Shown in pieces: positions 10,567-24,000 of a DNA stretch of 64,000 nt. Within the stretch, counting starts at the first letter, position 1, and each line of letters opens with the position of its first letter. The stretch comes from Marchantia polymorpha subsp. ruderalis (lineage: Eukaryota; Streptophyta; Marchantiopsida; Marchantiales; Marchantiaceae), in assembly GCA_037833965.1 (NCBI GenBank), contig AP031352.1, forward strand, positions 2,398,501-2,462,500, written 5' to 3'. Made by a program: the position numbers and the translations under genes. The notes under the pieces are model-generated. The model ran no database searches, had not been told where the DNA came from, and saw nothing but the letters and a program-made list of their open reading frames with translations.

Positions 10567-13500
10567 CCTCAATTCTTTATAAGCAAAAGTGATTGACAAA
10601 ACTTACTCATGATCTACTTGATTGATGTGTTTACTTACTTCCAAAGATAACAAAGTTGTGATGAAACTGCTTATTGGAGTGATATTTTCGAGGAAGGTGA
10701 AATCTTGCACCATATCTTAACTGATCTTGTTTAATAACTTTGACTTGAATAAATTTACAAACGTAGAATTTATATGAAAAGCTCACGGCATTAAAATCAA
10801 GCCACACGAAATGAAACAGCAATTTTTGTACAATCAAATCATACTGTCTATGTCATGAAGACTATCACAAGTGTCAAAATCTATATTTCAAACCTTGGAG
10901 TCGAACATGTTTCAAAAAAATACAACTCGTAATGAAAGTATACTAGAATATGATTCTTGACTATGTACATTAATGAGGAAATAATTTATAGAGTTTATGA
11001 ATCAGCTGCCCTTATAATGTATCGTTGGGGCAAAATATACCACCTAAAGAAAAGAAATTGAAATCAACCTTGACTTTTCAGCTGAACTTGAACTGATCAT
11101 CGTTGCCTTGCGTTTGACGGGGTTGAAGAGGTTGAGCACGTATTCTGCTTGGAAAACAATTGTCTTTGGACTACAACGCCGACATAGCCTTCCTGAGTCT
11201 AGAATAATATTCCACCTACAATATTGACTGTAATTCATCCTTCGCATTAACATTGGCAGCTATACGGTATTAAGCGTAGTGACTTTCGAATAATTCCAAA
11301 TCTTGAGCACTTCGTAAAATCTCCGTCTGCCATACAGTACTGCCCATCTCATATTTGTTCAACGTGAATGGAAAACAAACCGCTGCATTCTTGCCACTAG
11401 TATGATGTCCAGCTCTACAGTTAAAAGAGCATGTGCATGTGGTTATTTTTAAATTAAATTTTCATATAATTTCAATATAAAATGTAGATGTTTCAATCAC
11501 ACACGTTATTGATAAATAGATTTGCTTATGTGTGATTCATTTTTTTCTCAATAATATCACTTTGGAACCACATATTTAAATGCATTCACAAGAGAAAATA
11601 AAATTGTACTATATATCCATGTTACTTTAAACATGCGAACTTTGCAGAATCTTGACAGGTGTCGATCTTCACATTTAACATATTTTACGAAAAGCTTATC
11701 TTCATGTGTGAGAATCATTGCTTGTCTACATAAACTAGGCAAAGTAGATAGCTTTTCCAACGATAGCACAAGTTGTTTAGATATGTTTAGGGCGCATAGT
11801 TGTATGGATATATCCAGAGTGTAAAAGCTGTTTTACCTGTTACGTTCACTCCACGCATAGAGGGATTTCTAATGGAGGTTTGCAAACTAAGTGACAAAAG
11901 TCAATGATATGTGATCTCCTTGTTCATTGTAAATTGAAAAGCTTGCGAATCTTAAATTTCAATGAAAGTGGACTATAAAAGTGAAGAGTGGATCCGTTGA
12001 GATGAAATTTACACCCACGTTATTTTACTATTTAGCCATTCCATTACTTTTCCAGACGTTAGACAAAGGAAGAGTGGTTGACCAGTTCAACTGTATGAGA
12101 CTGTAAGAATACATACTGACGTTTTCTTTCTCCAGTTGTGGCTTTACCTGTCAATTGATCAAGGATTTACCTCTCTTTCTTTCATTGTTCAGCTGACATA
12201 ACCTAATCCTAGTCCTCGCTGTGTTGCGACAGATTCTAAGGGCAGCTCTTAAATATGATGAAAATTCTAACGTGCAGATTAGGCTTTCTTCTTGCGTACA
12301 GTTCTGGGTATGTGACCTGTAAAGCCAATTTTACCTTTCCTGCTCCGGAAAATTTCCACGGAAGGTGACAAGCACACCATTATAAAGTCAGACGCTTATA
12401 TCTTCAAGTGATCCTCGCTTTTTAGACAAATATAAAGTATATCATGAGCTAGTAGTTTATTCAACCTCATATTTCTTCATGTGGGCCAGACTCCTCAGAT
12501 GAGAACTTTTGGCCTGCAGTCGGAAGTTTATGGGGACCATGGCAGACTAGCTTGGCAATGGAGGTATGAAATAGGTTGTTGAAGTCAGCACTCGAGCAAG
12601 GATGACTGGAATTTATTCTTGTCCAATCTCAGTATCATGAAACGTACCTTACAGGACAAGGAAAAACTTTTGAGCCGAGCGGTTACAAACATCTTACCCA
12701 GGGTTGGTTTTTATTTGGTTAGCTATATTTTAACTGTAATACTCGACCAGTACTTGCTTAGAATTATGAGCAGATGTACGAGTGTACGCAGGAAATATAA
12801 TCTGTAAGTTAACGGCAACATATTTCTCAATCAAACACATGTCTTGTTTGTTAAAGACCAGCTAGACTGCCACACTAAGAAAGTACAGATCATAGTCCAC
12901 AGAAGAGACTGTGACAGAGGCCTTGAGAAAGTTCGTTTTGTCCCAGCAACGTACAAATAGCACTGCAAGCAACATACACAGATTTTCAACCATAGAACTT
13001 TGCAACGCAAGATGTACCAGAAGGAACGGGTCAGGAGCACAACTTCGAACGAAATGAGCAACACAGATGCCATCTCTGTGACTCATGTGGCCAGGATAGA
13101 ACCAGACGCAACGTAAACGACCACAGACTTTGAAGGAAAAAGGCAATTCAGATTGTACAGGTTAGAGTTGATACAGTACTAGAGCGACGGCGTGATGTTG
13201 GAAACTTCCAGTCTCAGAAATAATTAGAGCTTGAAAAGTAATGCACACATTTGACAGGTGATGCATAAAAAGGTCTGTACAAGAAATGATCTTCTGTACG
13301 ATTTCAATTAGAAAGATAAACAGGGTCCTTTATAGACGTTTCCTACTGTAAGGACGGCAATACCTCCATCGGCAAGCAACAAGTTACATATATCCAAAAC
13401 TAGAACCGTACAACAATGCAATATGTATTGCAAGAGAACAAGAGAACAATTGGAAGGTTGAATTCATTTCAAAGTAACAGAGCCAGTGTTGAATGGACCA

Positions 13501-15380
13501 CGTACAAATCAAAGGAAATGATTTTCAAGATGAGACACAATGTGAGCTGTACAAATGAGGCCCGGATCGTAAGTTTCGAAATCAGTAATATCAAATGCTA
13601 ATGTGGTCTGGGAAATCTGTACTATTGTACAACAGGGAAGCGAGGACAAAACTCAAATTTCGTGACTTGGATTCGAGAAGACCAGATACAATCTTCAGAT
13701 TTGAATCACTCAAGGATTCATCTGGAGCAGTACGACTGTACCTTCAGGTGCTGTGTGAGAGCAGGACTATTAAATCTCATAATCTTGAACACATTGCCAC
13801 AGTCACGGCCATGACACATACCTCACATACAACATACACGCACGAGATAAATCTGAACTGAAAAGGCAAAGGGAAACGCGTGCAGTCCACGTACCACAAC
13901 ATGACGCTGAACTAATGGTGTCCAATCCAATCGAAAAACTGACAATCAACACACAGTAAAATCACATCTACTATCGACGGCGCCCAGATATAATGATAAC
14001 GGTTCCAAATGAAGACGACAGAGCAAAACAATTTCGACCAGCGAAGAAACACGCGAAGGGAAGACATACTGGATCTAAGAACGTACATGTTCATGAATTG
14101 CAGCTCGCCGTGTGTCGTGGAACTATGAGTGTCCTTACCCTGTACCTGCTGAACTTTCTGCGACGTGCCACGCCTGCATCTCTTGGTGAGAATCTCAGGT
14201 ATCATTCCTCACGCCAAAACCCAAATGCCATAACCGGATCTCAAGCTCAAATGCACTTTCTAGACAAAGTAACTGTCTAGGATCGATAGGCCAGGTGGCC
14301 TTGTTTGGGTACCATCATCCTTGCCAGAAGTAGAGGAGTGAGCATATCCAGAAACGAGAGTGTCGGTCGAAGTCCAACACAATGTCATTTGAATCGCATT
14401 GACGCACAGCTTAATGAACATCAGACTGAATCAGCTTTGGCAATTTGTTAGTTGCAACTGACAAATTGCGAGGGGTGAGAAACTCTGTTCTTGCTCCCTG
14501 GATTGTGTATTGCGAAATCACAAACGGGGAGCCTAGGTTTAGCTCAATTCGGTGTATGGCAGAATATCGGTATGGAATGTGGCTCGTGATGTACTCACAC
14601 TCAAATGTTTCTTATTTCTCCCAAAATCAGAAATAATTAAGTAGTAAATATAATCTATATATAGGAACAATTGGTATAGTGATTAATAAAAATATCGTCA
14701 TAAAAATATATTTTAAATTATATCTTCTTAAAAAATTACAATATAAATTTTTGATGCATAAAGCATTTTATTTTACATAGATTTCATAACTAAATATAAC
14801 TCCTTGTATTGAAAATGAACTAGAATACGTTTGTTTTGTAATAAATAAGTTTTCTACTTGAAGTATTTAGCTATCATCTAAATGTGACGGTTAGTTTTAA
14901 TGTTAGCAACATAATGTAATGTGAGTGTTTTATATCTTCCGGTTGTAACTAAAACGTCAGTAATAATTATGAAAAATAATGCAAATGAAAAATTGAAACT
15001 TTATGTAAATCTTCTCACAAGTTAGATTTATCATATTAGAAGACATGAAATTAAATATCATTTTCTTTAATTTTTTCATATTAAAAAATATTATCTATAT
15101 TTTGTAAATTAGTGAAGTTTTACAGTATATTCGTTTATGTCAAGGTAATATAAAACAACAGGATATGATATATTTCATGACGTTGTTTCTATACCTAAAT
15201 ATAAATTGACTTCAATAAAATTAATTGGTATTCTTAGGAAAATGTTAAAATTTAATTTCATTCGTTCTTGGAAAACAATATCTACTCTATCATACTATAT
15301 CTTCAGATTTGTACTTGGTTATCGACTTAAATGACGTCAGTACTAATTCCATAATATGGTTGCTTCTACAACTCATCTGT
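10567..15380. other. Intergenic, no supported gene
   Basis: Mixed composition, becoming very AT-rich from about 14640 to 15340. Short frames on both strands (for example 11044-11253, 12831-13146 and 13912-14205) resemble no family I know and lack convincing splice context. I see no structured repeat here. Confidence 0.5.
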
Positions 15381-18300
15381 TTCTTCACAGTGTGTTGTCG
15401 GCTTTAACTCGGAGGACATTGTTCCCTCACGCTGGGGCAACTCCCGGGGTGCACAGACGGGCATTCAACCTTGCGTAAACCCATGTTAGGTACACACTGG
15501 GCCTTGATGCTTTCTCGTTTGGTGGCGAGAAGTGTCTTCTCATACGTTCAGCGTTCTTCCATCAGCTGGTATCCCGGTCCTCCTTCCGCGCGATTTGACC
15601 GACTGCTGCACAGAGAGAGTGCTTCAACCGAGAACTGAAATACGTGCTACGTACAGTAAATCGACCCACATTCCAGCTGGTCTGTGCTTCTCTGCTCGCT
15701 CTGCTCGACACTCGTCCCACCGCAACCTCGGTGACGCTAAAGAGTTGACCAACAGTAAGTTGGTCAGTTCGGTGCATTAAATTTCTCCGTCCAAACACGA
15801 ACTGCGAACCACTGTGCTGAACATTCTATGTCTTTAGTAGCCGAGATAGCGCCAGGAAACCTCCAGAGGTCACGCTGGCCGGGCACTGAAAGGGGAGGGA
15901 TTTCCCATATGAAGAGTTGTTCATGTGCACCGAAGAAAGAGGATAGTGATTTGGAACTGATAAGCCAACAGTAAGAAGGTAAGACAGGCGTTCATCTTTT
16001 CCCGAGCAACCGGTCATGACAAGCTCAGTGTCTATCTGAAGCCCGTTTCCTATACGTAAGAAAGTGCCGAGCTTGTGTTAGAACAAGAAAAAGTGCACGA
16101 AAAGTGAGCGTCCGTTGGTGGCAACAGGATTTGAGTCGAGCGTGCTTTCGAGGGCCATGGCAGAGGCCTCGAGAACAATCACGTCCAATGGGGACTCGCC
16201 AGATGGTGACTTCGCTTACCGACGGAGGAAGCTTTCACTATTGTCGATCTTAGCCACTCAGCTCCATGGCAAATGTCCAACGAGCTACAGACACTTGTCG
16301 TCTTCGGTGTCCACAAGAGCACAAAGTTGTTGCCAGCCTTCGCAAGCAAGGCAGATGTGGCCGTGGCTGGCCGATTTCATGTGGCCAAATCTCAGTTCGG
16401 CAAATGGTGGATTCACTGTCTACCATGGAAGACTTACAACCCGAGCCAGCAGGTCGGCATAAGCTGCCGAGTCGGGAGGCCACAAATGGCGCATCTTGGG
16501 CTCGTTCCCGAAGTGCTTACAGAAATGTGACGATGTTCCATATCTACATCTCTCACCCGTTTGCAATCTGTTAGCTGAATAAGCTTGTCGTATCCGCCCT
16601 CCAGGCAGAGAAGTTAATCTGACCTTCGAATGCGCGCTCGACACTTGAGCAGCGGACTCCCTGGTTCCATGAAAAGTGCTAATTAAGCAATAGCTCCATC
16701 TAAGCAAGCTCGACAAACGTCCAAGACTCATGGGAGGCGATGCCAGTTCTGCAACGATTTGCTCGACAAGTGGAGAGTTATGTCCACACAGAGGAATGCA
16801 ATCCTGGCCTCCACTTGAGATTGACGTGGAAGGCTCTAAACTCAAATCTGAGGAGCTTTCCAATTTGGTCGTGCAAAAGTGCTCTCGTAGTTGTGAGCGA
16901 GCTCCGGTTGCACTTTGGCTCGCACCCGAACTCTTTTGCTTGTTCCGGCATGTGCAAGACCCTCAGGTGCACTTTTGAACCCGTAAAGCGCTCGGGCCCA
17001 CCTTCTGCTGAACTTTCGGACTCAGAAACCGGACAGGAGTTTTGCACTTTTATATTACGTGCAATACCTTTCTGAGGGTTTGTCTAAAAAAGCTGACATC
17101 AGCGATCGATCGGTACCGGCGTGGTAATTCTAACTCGAAAGCGATATTTCCGCGGAGGTGCTCGAGTTGAGCAAAGCGAGAAGGCAGAGTTTAGCGTGGC
17201 TGATCTAGAGTTATGGCAGTGCCACCCACCCACATGGGCACATCTGGTGTGTGACCCAATTAGGGTAGGTTTGAGTCTCGAGATATTATCGCTGATCCGG
17301 AATCATTCCGAGGACTCTAGTTAGTGGTGCGCACAATCTGGTGAAGTTATGGCGATACGGACCCACGCACTCACATGGGTATCTGTGTCGAAGCGAGGAA
17401 TAGAGGACAGGTCCGGGATGGGAGGGGGGGTTTTCAACTGTCCACCTGAGACCTGGCCAGGGTGGAATCAGGGAATCATATCGAGTGTGCTTCTGGATCC
17501 GGACAGTCTATTCCGGACTCCAGATCGTTTCTCAGTGGCCGACGATCGGCCCGAAGTCCGATACGCCGAGGAATCATCTGCATTCGAGTTTTTTTAATTC
17601 TCGCTGCAATTCGACTTGATCATGAGAATGATGAGTTTGCACATCATCATCTCTCCCAGCACATGACGAGGACGGAGACCCCAGAAGGAAAGACTGCCAA
17701 ATTTATGTTTCTCATTCATTGCAACAGAGTCCTGATGGGAGATGAGAAGATGGCCTACGAGGGGCGGGGAATCCGAGAAGAAAGAATCATTACGGTTGCT
17801 CACGATGACAGAATGTGCAAATGTAAGAAATTTCGAAGAAATCACATGCCCGGCTATTCTCTAAATAGAATTGGGGAAAGGATGCACGGTAATCTCGAAG
17901 AAACGTGGATCGTTTGGACTTCGCTCGATCTAAGTGGAGGCAAAGTACAGTCGGTCAGTCTCCTCGCGCTCAGAGCTGCCGATTCGCAATCTTTTGCATA
18001 CGTTCGTACTCCAGAGCTTGAGCTCAGCGCTCGTCTCCTGTCTCAGCCCGGAAACATTTTCAACCCATCCCACCATCCTCGGACCTCTCATGAAGCTCTG
18101 AGAGTCCGTTTGATCAAATATCCGATTTAACGTCACGGAGTTGGAGGGAACTGCTTCTGGGCTTGGATCCGGCTGCCGATTCTGACTCGGAAGTATTTGG
18201 AAAGTCATACTCGGCAGGGGTAGGCTTACAAGCAGCAGTACGGCCTGCCCAGGAATTAATTCAGTATTTTAAACCCGAAAAGTGCCACAGATTAATACTC

Positions 18301-18490
18301 GGGAAAATCCACGCAGCGAGCCAACCACGTGACCAATTCTTCGATTGATGCGAAAGGGATACTAAACAGACCAACCTACGCTGCTCTGTGACCATCGTCT
18401 GGACTCTGGATTTACGTGACGGTTCCGTCCCACTGAAAGAGCAAAGATATAATAATCATTTCCATGTCGAGGATACGAAACAGCATATGT
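15381..18490. other. GC-balanced stretch with overlapping unsupported frames
   Basis: Base composition is close to coding DNA, and several frames overlap on both strands, the longest at 17462-18130 (222 codons). None shows a recognisable domain, and the competing frames argue for chance. An unrecognised or decayed gene cannot be excluded. Confidence 0.4.
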
Positions 18491-18730
18491 CTATGTCACA
18501 TTCTCCCGACGCTCATCGTTTTCTGTAACAGAATTCGTCATGTCTGTCGATGTCACAGTGGAGTGGGTAAGAACGCTCGGTCCTGCTACAAGGACGACAC
18601 CGTTTTCTAAAGGACTGTCAATACATTCTCGCCGACAGCAATGTTTATTTAGCGAAAAAGACTTGCAAAAGACCTTCTCACACATCGCGCACGGGCACTT
18701 GTTAATGTCAACTGGGGGTTTTATGTTCAA
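18491..18730 (-). CDS. Possible exon with one C2H2-type (C2HC) zinc finger
   Basis: The frame contains CAMCEKVFCKSFSLNKH followed by CCRREC. Spacing is Cys-x2-Cys-x3-Phe-x5-Leu-x2-His-x5-Cys, the classic Kruppel-type finger with Cys as last ligand. Only one finger is present, followed by a Ser/Thr-rich tail and a stop. There is no upstream ATG in frame; translation would need an internal Met or an upstream exon joined at the acceptor CCTGCAG just before the frame. The adjacent upstream DNA is open in another frame with a charged, Lys/Glu-rich sequence, which suggests either a splice junction I have not resolved or a decayed gene. A single finger matching every consensus position is unlikely by chance, but gene status is unproven. 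Confidence 0.35.
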   Translation of the reverse strand: MNIKPPVDINKCPCAMCEKVFCKSFSLNKHCCRRECIDSPLENGVVLVAGPSVLTHSTVTSTDMTNSVTENDERRENVT

Positions 18731-19667
18731 CTGCAGGATTCTCGTGGTGTTTCACTGGTTTCTTTTCTTTCTCGATCGCGAGAAATTCCTGTAAGGAAGA
18801 TCATTGATAGAGGTGTTTGGCATCATATATATCTCGGGCTAGCGTTTCGTGTTTCGTATCGTCGATAATTACCAATTGTAGTTTTTGGAACATTTAAACA
18901 ATCGGACTGAACTGAGAAAATATTTGATCATTTTAATGCAACAGAGGTTGATATACAGCTGAAGTAAGGCAGCTTCGGTAATTTGTTTCGCCTTGCTTTA
19001 CGAGGCTTCTACTGCTACCTTACCTCTCTACAATCACTTACATCTGCAACTTTCTATCAGCCGAGATGAAAAATCGGAGTTTTCAATTCGTCGTCGTGTC
19101 CATTTACTGAGAAGGCAAATCAACTAGAGACTAAACAAACTACATTCACACGTAGCAATCCATGACGAGTCTTCCGCATCCGGTATCTGTACTTCCGTGA
19201 TACTCCGCTTGACCAAAATCCTAATTGCAACCCTAGTACACCGGGTTTGGCTATGTTAAAAAATTTCGGTGAGACCGTGCTTAGCCACTTCATCTGCAGT
19301 CCTTCCGATACGCACCGCACTATCTCTAGCTTCACATTGCGTGATTTCAGTCTTTGGGCATCGAGACCATAAGATGCTGAAAGATGGGATGGGCGAAGAC
19401 CGAACATGGAACGAGACGCGGGATAGACAACAGAGATTTAGTCAACTTCATGACGAAGAACGTCGCTCAGGACCAAAGATGTTAGGCAGACGACAGCGGC
19501 TGCACCTGTGAGGTAGACGAAATCGACCAGGCATTCGACGCTGAAGCCTCCAATTACCCTGTTTCAGAAGAAATCCTAGCCTGGGTCTTTCTTCCTTCGC
19601 AGGAAAAAGCGCCAGAACTGTGCCATTTGTGCTATGTACACCAGAAATTTCATTCTCGTGACTCGAG
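18731..19667. other. Intergenic, nothing recognised
   Basis: Short frames on both strands around 19120-19511 have no recognisable domain. No repeat is evident. Confidence 0.4.
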
Positions 19668-20285
19668 TTAGCCGGACTTCAGCTCCCTGTCCAATTTGAT
19701 GCTATCTTTGTCCACCAAGTACCCGAAGCCAAAACCGATATTTGACAACGTAGCTGTGTGCATTTCCTCGGATGACGTCGAGGTGGCATCGGTTGTGAAA
19801 AACACGCGGAAGCCCCTGCAGAAGGCGTCTCGGGCCGTGGTTTCGCAGCAGAGATTGGTCATGACCCCTGTGACGATCACCTCGTCGCGTCCCAGATCCT
19901 TGCAATAAGACTCCAGATCAGTGCCGTTGAAAGCACTATATGTCAGCTTCCTAATCATCTTGTCCTGCTCCGGATCGAATTCAACCTCTGGCATCAGCTC
20001 CGATTCCTTGAGCCCATCATCGATGACACCCTCCCACCACTCCCCGAGGATGCCATGCTCTTCACCTTCCTGGTACGCCGTTCTCGTGTACACGATCGGA
20101 ACTTTCGCCCTTCTCGCATCTCGTATGATTTGCAATATTGCAGGCAGAATGTCTTCCGCGCACGACCGGAAAAACTCCTGCATGTCAATCACCAGCAGCA
20201 CGGCTCGGCTCGGATCAGGTGCGCGCTCTCTGGTCACATACTCCTTGTATGATCTAGTTCTGATAAACCCCTTCGGAGGCTCCAT
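19668..20285 (-). CDS. Isochorismatase-family cysteine hydrolase
   Basis: A single-exon frame of 205 residues from ATG to stop, the usual length for the family. The expected catalytic triad is visible: Asp34 in VLLVIDMQEFF, Lys113 in IRKLTYSAF and Cys146 in VTGVMTNLCCETTARDAF, which also contains the family's cis-peptide region. These enzymes hydrolyse isochorismate, nicotinamide, ureidoacrylate-type or related amides and vinyl ethers; the sequence alone does not fix the substrate. No signal peptide is seen, so a cytosolic enzyme is likely. It lacks introns although nearby genes have many. The form is close to bacterial and fungal stand-alone hydrolases, so transfer or retrocopying is possible. 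No partner gene lies beside it. Confidence 0.9.
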   Translation of the reverse strand: MEPPKGFIRTRSYKEYVTRERAPDPSRAVLLVIDMQEFFRSCAEDILPAILQIIRDARRAKVPIVYTRTAYQEGEEHGILGEWWEGVIDDGLKESELMPEVEFDPEQDKMIRKLTYSAFNGTDLESYCKDLGRDEVIVTGVMTNLCCETTARDAFCRGFRVFFTTDATSTSSEEMHTATLSNIGFGFGYLVDKDSIKLDRELKSG

Positions 20286-21017
20286 CCTGACCCAGCTCCA
20301 AACTGTAGAAAAGCAATCCGATTACGCTGTCGACTCCAATTTATAGTTTTCCGCCACGGACGTTTCGAGCGCGGGTGCCAAACCCTCTTCCCCTGACAAG
20401 AGCAAACAAGAATGTGTAAAACGCATGATGTACCACGGTTAAAGGTACCGAAACGACCCGCACAGTATTTCTCATTGGCCCTAGTGCCTCGCCTTTGTAA
20501 GAAGGCAAACGCCCTGTAATAATGCAGGTAAATTTTGGCAAGCCTATGAGGGCGGGGGAAGATGGGCCCCTCAGTAGGCGCAGGCCAAACCCCCCTCGAC
20601 AACAGCTAAATCGCAAGGGTTTCCTGACCTCGGCCACAAAACCCAATCCTGTACTGGCTGAGCGTCACACCGCATCGTCCGTCAGCCCCGTGTCGCAGGT
20701 CAGCCTCGAGCCTTGACCTGTTTCTCCACCTGGAATCACAGGACGACCATGTTCGATTAAATTACACACATTTGCATTTACCTTGCATTTTTCTTCTTCT
20801 CGTTCCCTGGGCTCGTTCACGACGCACCCCCCGGCTCATGTCCGTGCTCGCCGTGGGACCACAGCCGATCCCGCGAATGAAGTCGCTAAGTCCGTCCGAT
20901 GGCGGTAATTGGAGAGAAGTCAAGTTCTGGGGAAGAGTCCATGCACGTCCTCCCCGAGAACCTGTTGAATGTCGCCCAGAATTGCGGCTCGTCTAGCCCG
21001 AATCCCGATTGGAAGAC

Positions 21018-21066
21018 GGGAAGGGAGGGGAGGGGAGGGGCGGGGAGGTGGGGGGATTTGGGGGGT
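21018..21066 (+). other. G-quadruplex-prone G-rich tract
   Basis: Seven or more runs of three to six guanines separated by one or two bases (GGGAAGGGAGGGGAGGGGAG and onward) make this a textbook intramolecular G-quadruplex candidate on the plus strand. It lies about 750 bp upstream of the isochorismatase-like gene. Confidence 0.6.
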
Positions 21067-24000
21067 GGAGGGAAACATTCTGCTCCAGATTGCCGGTAGA
21101 ACAGAGAGAGCAGAGCTTGTACGAAGGGTACGACTCGGGAGCGGTGGTGGGGCCGAGCTCCGATACGTACACTTAGGCAGCTGTCGGTCCAACCGCCGAT
21201 CGACACATGGAGATGCTCTGTGACCCAATAGTCGACATGTCAACAAAAATCATCGACGCGCTATGATCGACTCGCAACTGCGTCGACTGACAGGCAGGCG
21301 TTGCCCACCTCTAGATTAAAGCTTGGTCTTCTCAGCCGGTGGGCCATGGTTACCGTCACCGGCGCATCTCATTTCAGTGTTTCATTTAACGACTTCGTAC
21401 TTTTTGCTCCATCTCTCGCTCTCCCTCCATAGCTGCGCTCCTCCGTAATCATCGCCTCGTCCTGACGCAAAAGCGTACTGTATTTCTAACTCACGCGCCT
21501 CATTATGGCCTCCTCCTCAGCGACCTCCCCGCATCCACGCCTCATCGACGCACGGGCACTCACATTCCTCGCACTCTCATGTCGTTCGATACACTGCTCT
21601 CCTCAAGACTCTTTATTCAGCATGTTCCTCCTCAGAAGTCTTTAATTGGGATTACTTCCAAGATGCAGGCTCGGAGCCTGGGGTCAGCCTGCTTGTTCTA
21701 ACTATCTTTTCATTTGTGTGTGGAGAAAGTTTGATGAACTAAGGATTCGTGTAATAACACATTGAATCAAGTGGCGAGAATATCTCAAATTTGAACTCGA
21801 TGATAATCAAATTTGGATACCCAAAGTGTCGATTTGACTTTTAGATATTTAACCACGCCCCGATGAGGGAGAGGCGGCATACTGCGAAAGCCTAGATCGA
21901 ATCTGTGGAATTCACATGGCAAAGCAGAATCGAGACTCGCTTTCGCCCTTTGGAATCAATGTGTCGTGAGTGGATGAACTATATTTTTTGATGTGTCACC
22001 TTAGAGAAGGAACGAGTATTTACACGGCAAAGACGTTGCCCTAAACAGGAGATCCACGTTGCGAGAGTAGGGTCGCAGATGTGCTTAAGGTCGGAGCTCC
22101 GCTTCCTAATTCGTTAGTGGTGACTCACCTTCTCACGAAACGAAAACAGATGTGAGTGTGTAGTGTACACGTCATCGCAGCCGGGACAAACTGGTCTCCG
22201 GATTGAGGAACCTTTCGCCAGACTCTTGTCGGGAAGCGCGAGCTGTCATTAAGAAACCAAAGTGTCCAGTGAAAGTAAAACAACAAAACGCCAGCAAATT
22301 CGGTGATTCGACGGGGGATATGAAGAAACTGATCGGAACAGATAGTAGCATACTGTATTGCAGACCGGAATTACTGCTCGTAGAACTTCCACTGTTTGAT
22401 TGTATGACTAACTCGAGCTAATATTGTTTCTTTTATTCATCAGACAGTTGTCAAAGTCTGGGGAAATTATTGCTCTTCTAGTTCTTCGCCGATTCGGATT
22501 TGCCGGGCGGTAAGCGAGTGACTGTGGTTAGAAGTGGTTAGAGGATGCTCGCGCGCTCTTCTTCTCTTTTGGCGGGGTGCGTTCGAGAGATTATCCCTCG
22601 TGGGCCGTGGATGCGAGCATCGCTTCCCGAGGAGCTCGACGTGTGTATCCTTTCTTGTCGATATTCTGGAGGGTGATTAGTTTCCAGATTCTACTCTCGA
22701 GACCGATTTTTCAATGGCGCACGTTGTCACTGCGAATTCATCCGGCAGGACTCCGGAGCCATATCGGTTGCGTCTTTTTGTGCGATGAGGGTCGGGATTA
22801 TCGAGCCGGAGCTGTTGCGGCAGTTGTTGTAATGGCATTCCGATCATGATTCTGTCCGCACGTAACCACGACCGGCTATTACTCGATCACAGTGGAAGAG
22901 GCGATATCTCTGCGACGTTTTGTCGTTACATATTGTAGTATGTTCTCGTTTCTTCGAGGGCGATATCTTTTAGAACAATCAAGAAAGGCCGTGGTTCATT
23001 CTGGAATTCAGTGGAGATCTGCTGCCCTTAATGGAGACAACGAACATGTTCTGGAATGAGCGATCCTTTCAGATGTAGCTCCACGTAGTCCTCTGTGCGC
23101 GACCGTTAGGCGCCTCGAACATCGTAGGCTGTGTAGGCGCGACTGGAAAAGCAAGGCCATCATCATTTGGGAGTTGCCTCCTCCTCTTCTTGCGAGGGTT
23201 TCAGCAAGTCCCTCAAACCTACGCAGTGAAAGTACACACGAGTTTGGTTTCGATGCAATCCGTTGATACTGTGGTTAAATTGAAGATGGATTGCTGGTGA
23301 GTGAGTATTCCTATTCTTGCCGCTATGGTGCAAATTGGATATCTGTGATTTTAGTGCGGTGTGTGAGTTACGTTTGTATTTTTTCACCAGGAAGATAAGA
23401 CACGGAACTTAGCTGTCCAAGTTTGCAGCATGTGGGTTCGAATGTGTTCGTCGAAAAGACCCAGACCCGATTCCCATCGTTACAGTAGCGGGAGCGTAGT
23501 CAACCGGGATTGAGAGATGAGGGGAAGTTGCTTGTCGGTAGCGTTCGCAAATTCCCATTGGTTCCGATTGGGCCGCACGAACTCTAAGAAAATTTGGAGC
23601 CGGTGGCTATGGCGGACGAGGGCTAGACGGGTAGGGGCAGCCAGGTATAGAGCAGATGTTCACGCCAAAGAACGAGTGAAGTTGTTCGAAATAATTTGTC
23701 CTTTTAACAAATAGAGATCGAGAAGATAATTGGAATGGATAAGGAAGCAGATGCTCCTCTGTAAAAAATTCTTTCTCCTTTCAAAACAACCAGATGAAGG
23801 AAAGTACTAAAGTCAATAGTCACCGAGAAAGAGCATCGGTTGCAATGTTTGGAAAGCGATTTCGGTGAAAGGAGAAAATGTTGGTACTACACCGAGCATA
23901 GAGTAGTTGGAGGGTTGGAGCTAACAAGAACAGTAAGATTAAATGAATCAGCATGTGATGAATGAGCCATCACCCGGTTTGAACGGGATGACCACTAAAA

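Noticed and set aside
17462-18130. 222-codon plus-strand frame
   Set aside because: No recognisable domain, competing frames on both strands, and no splice or start context that favours it.
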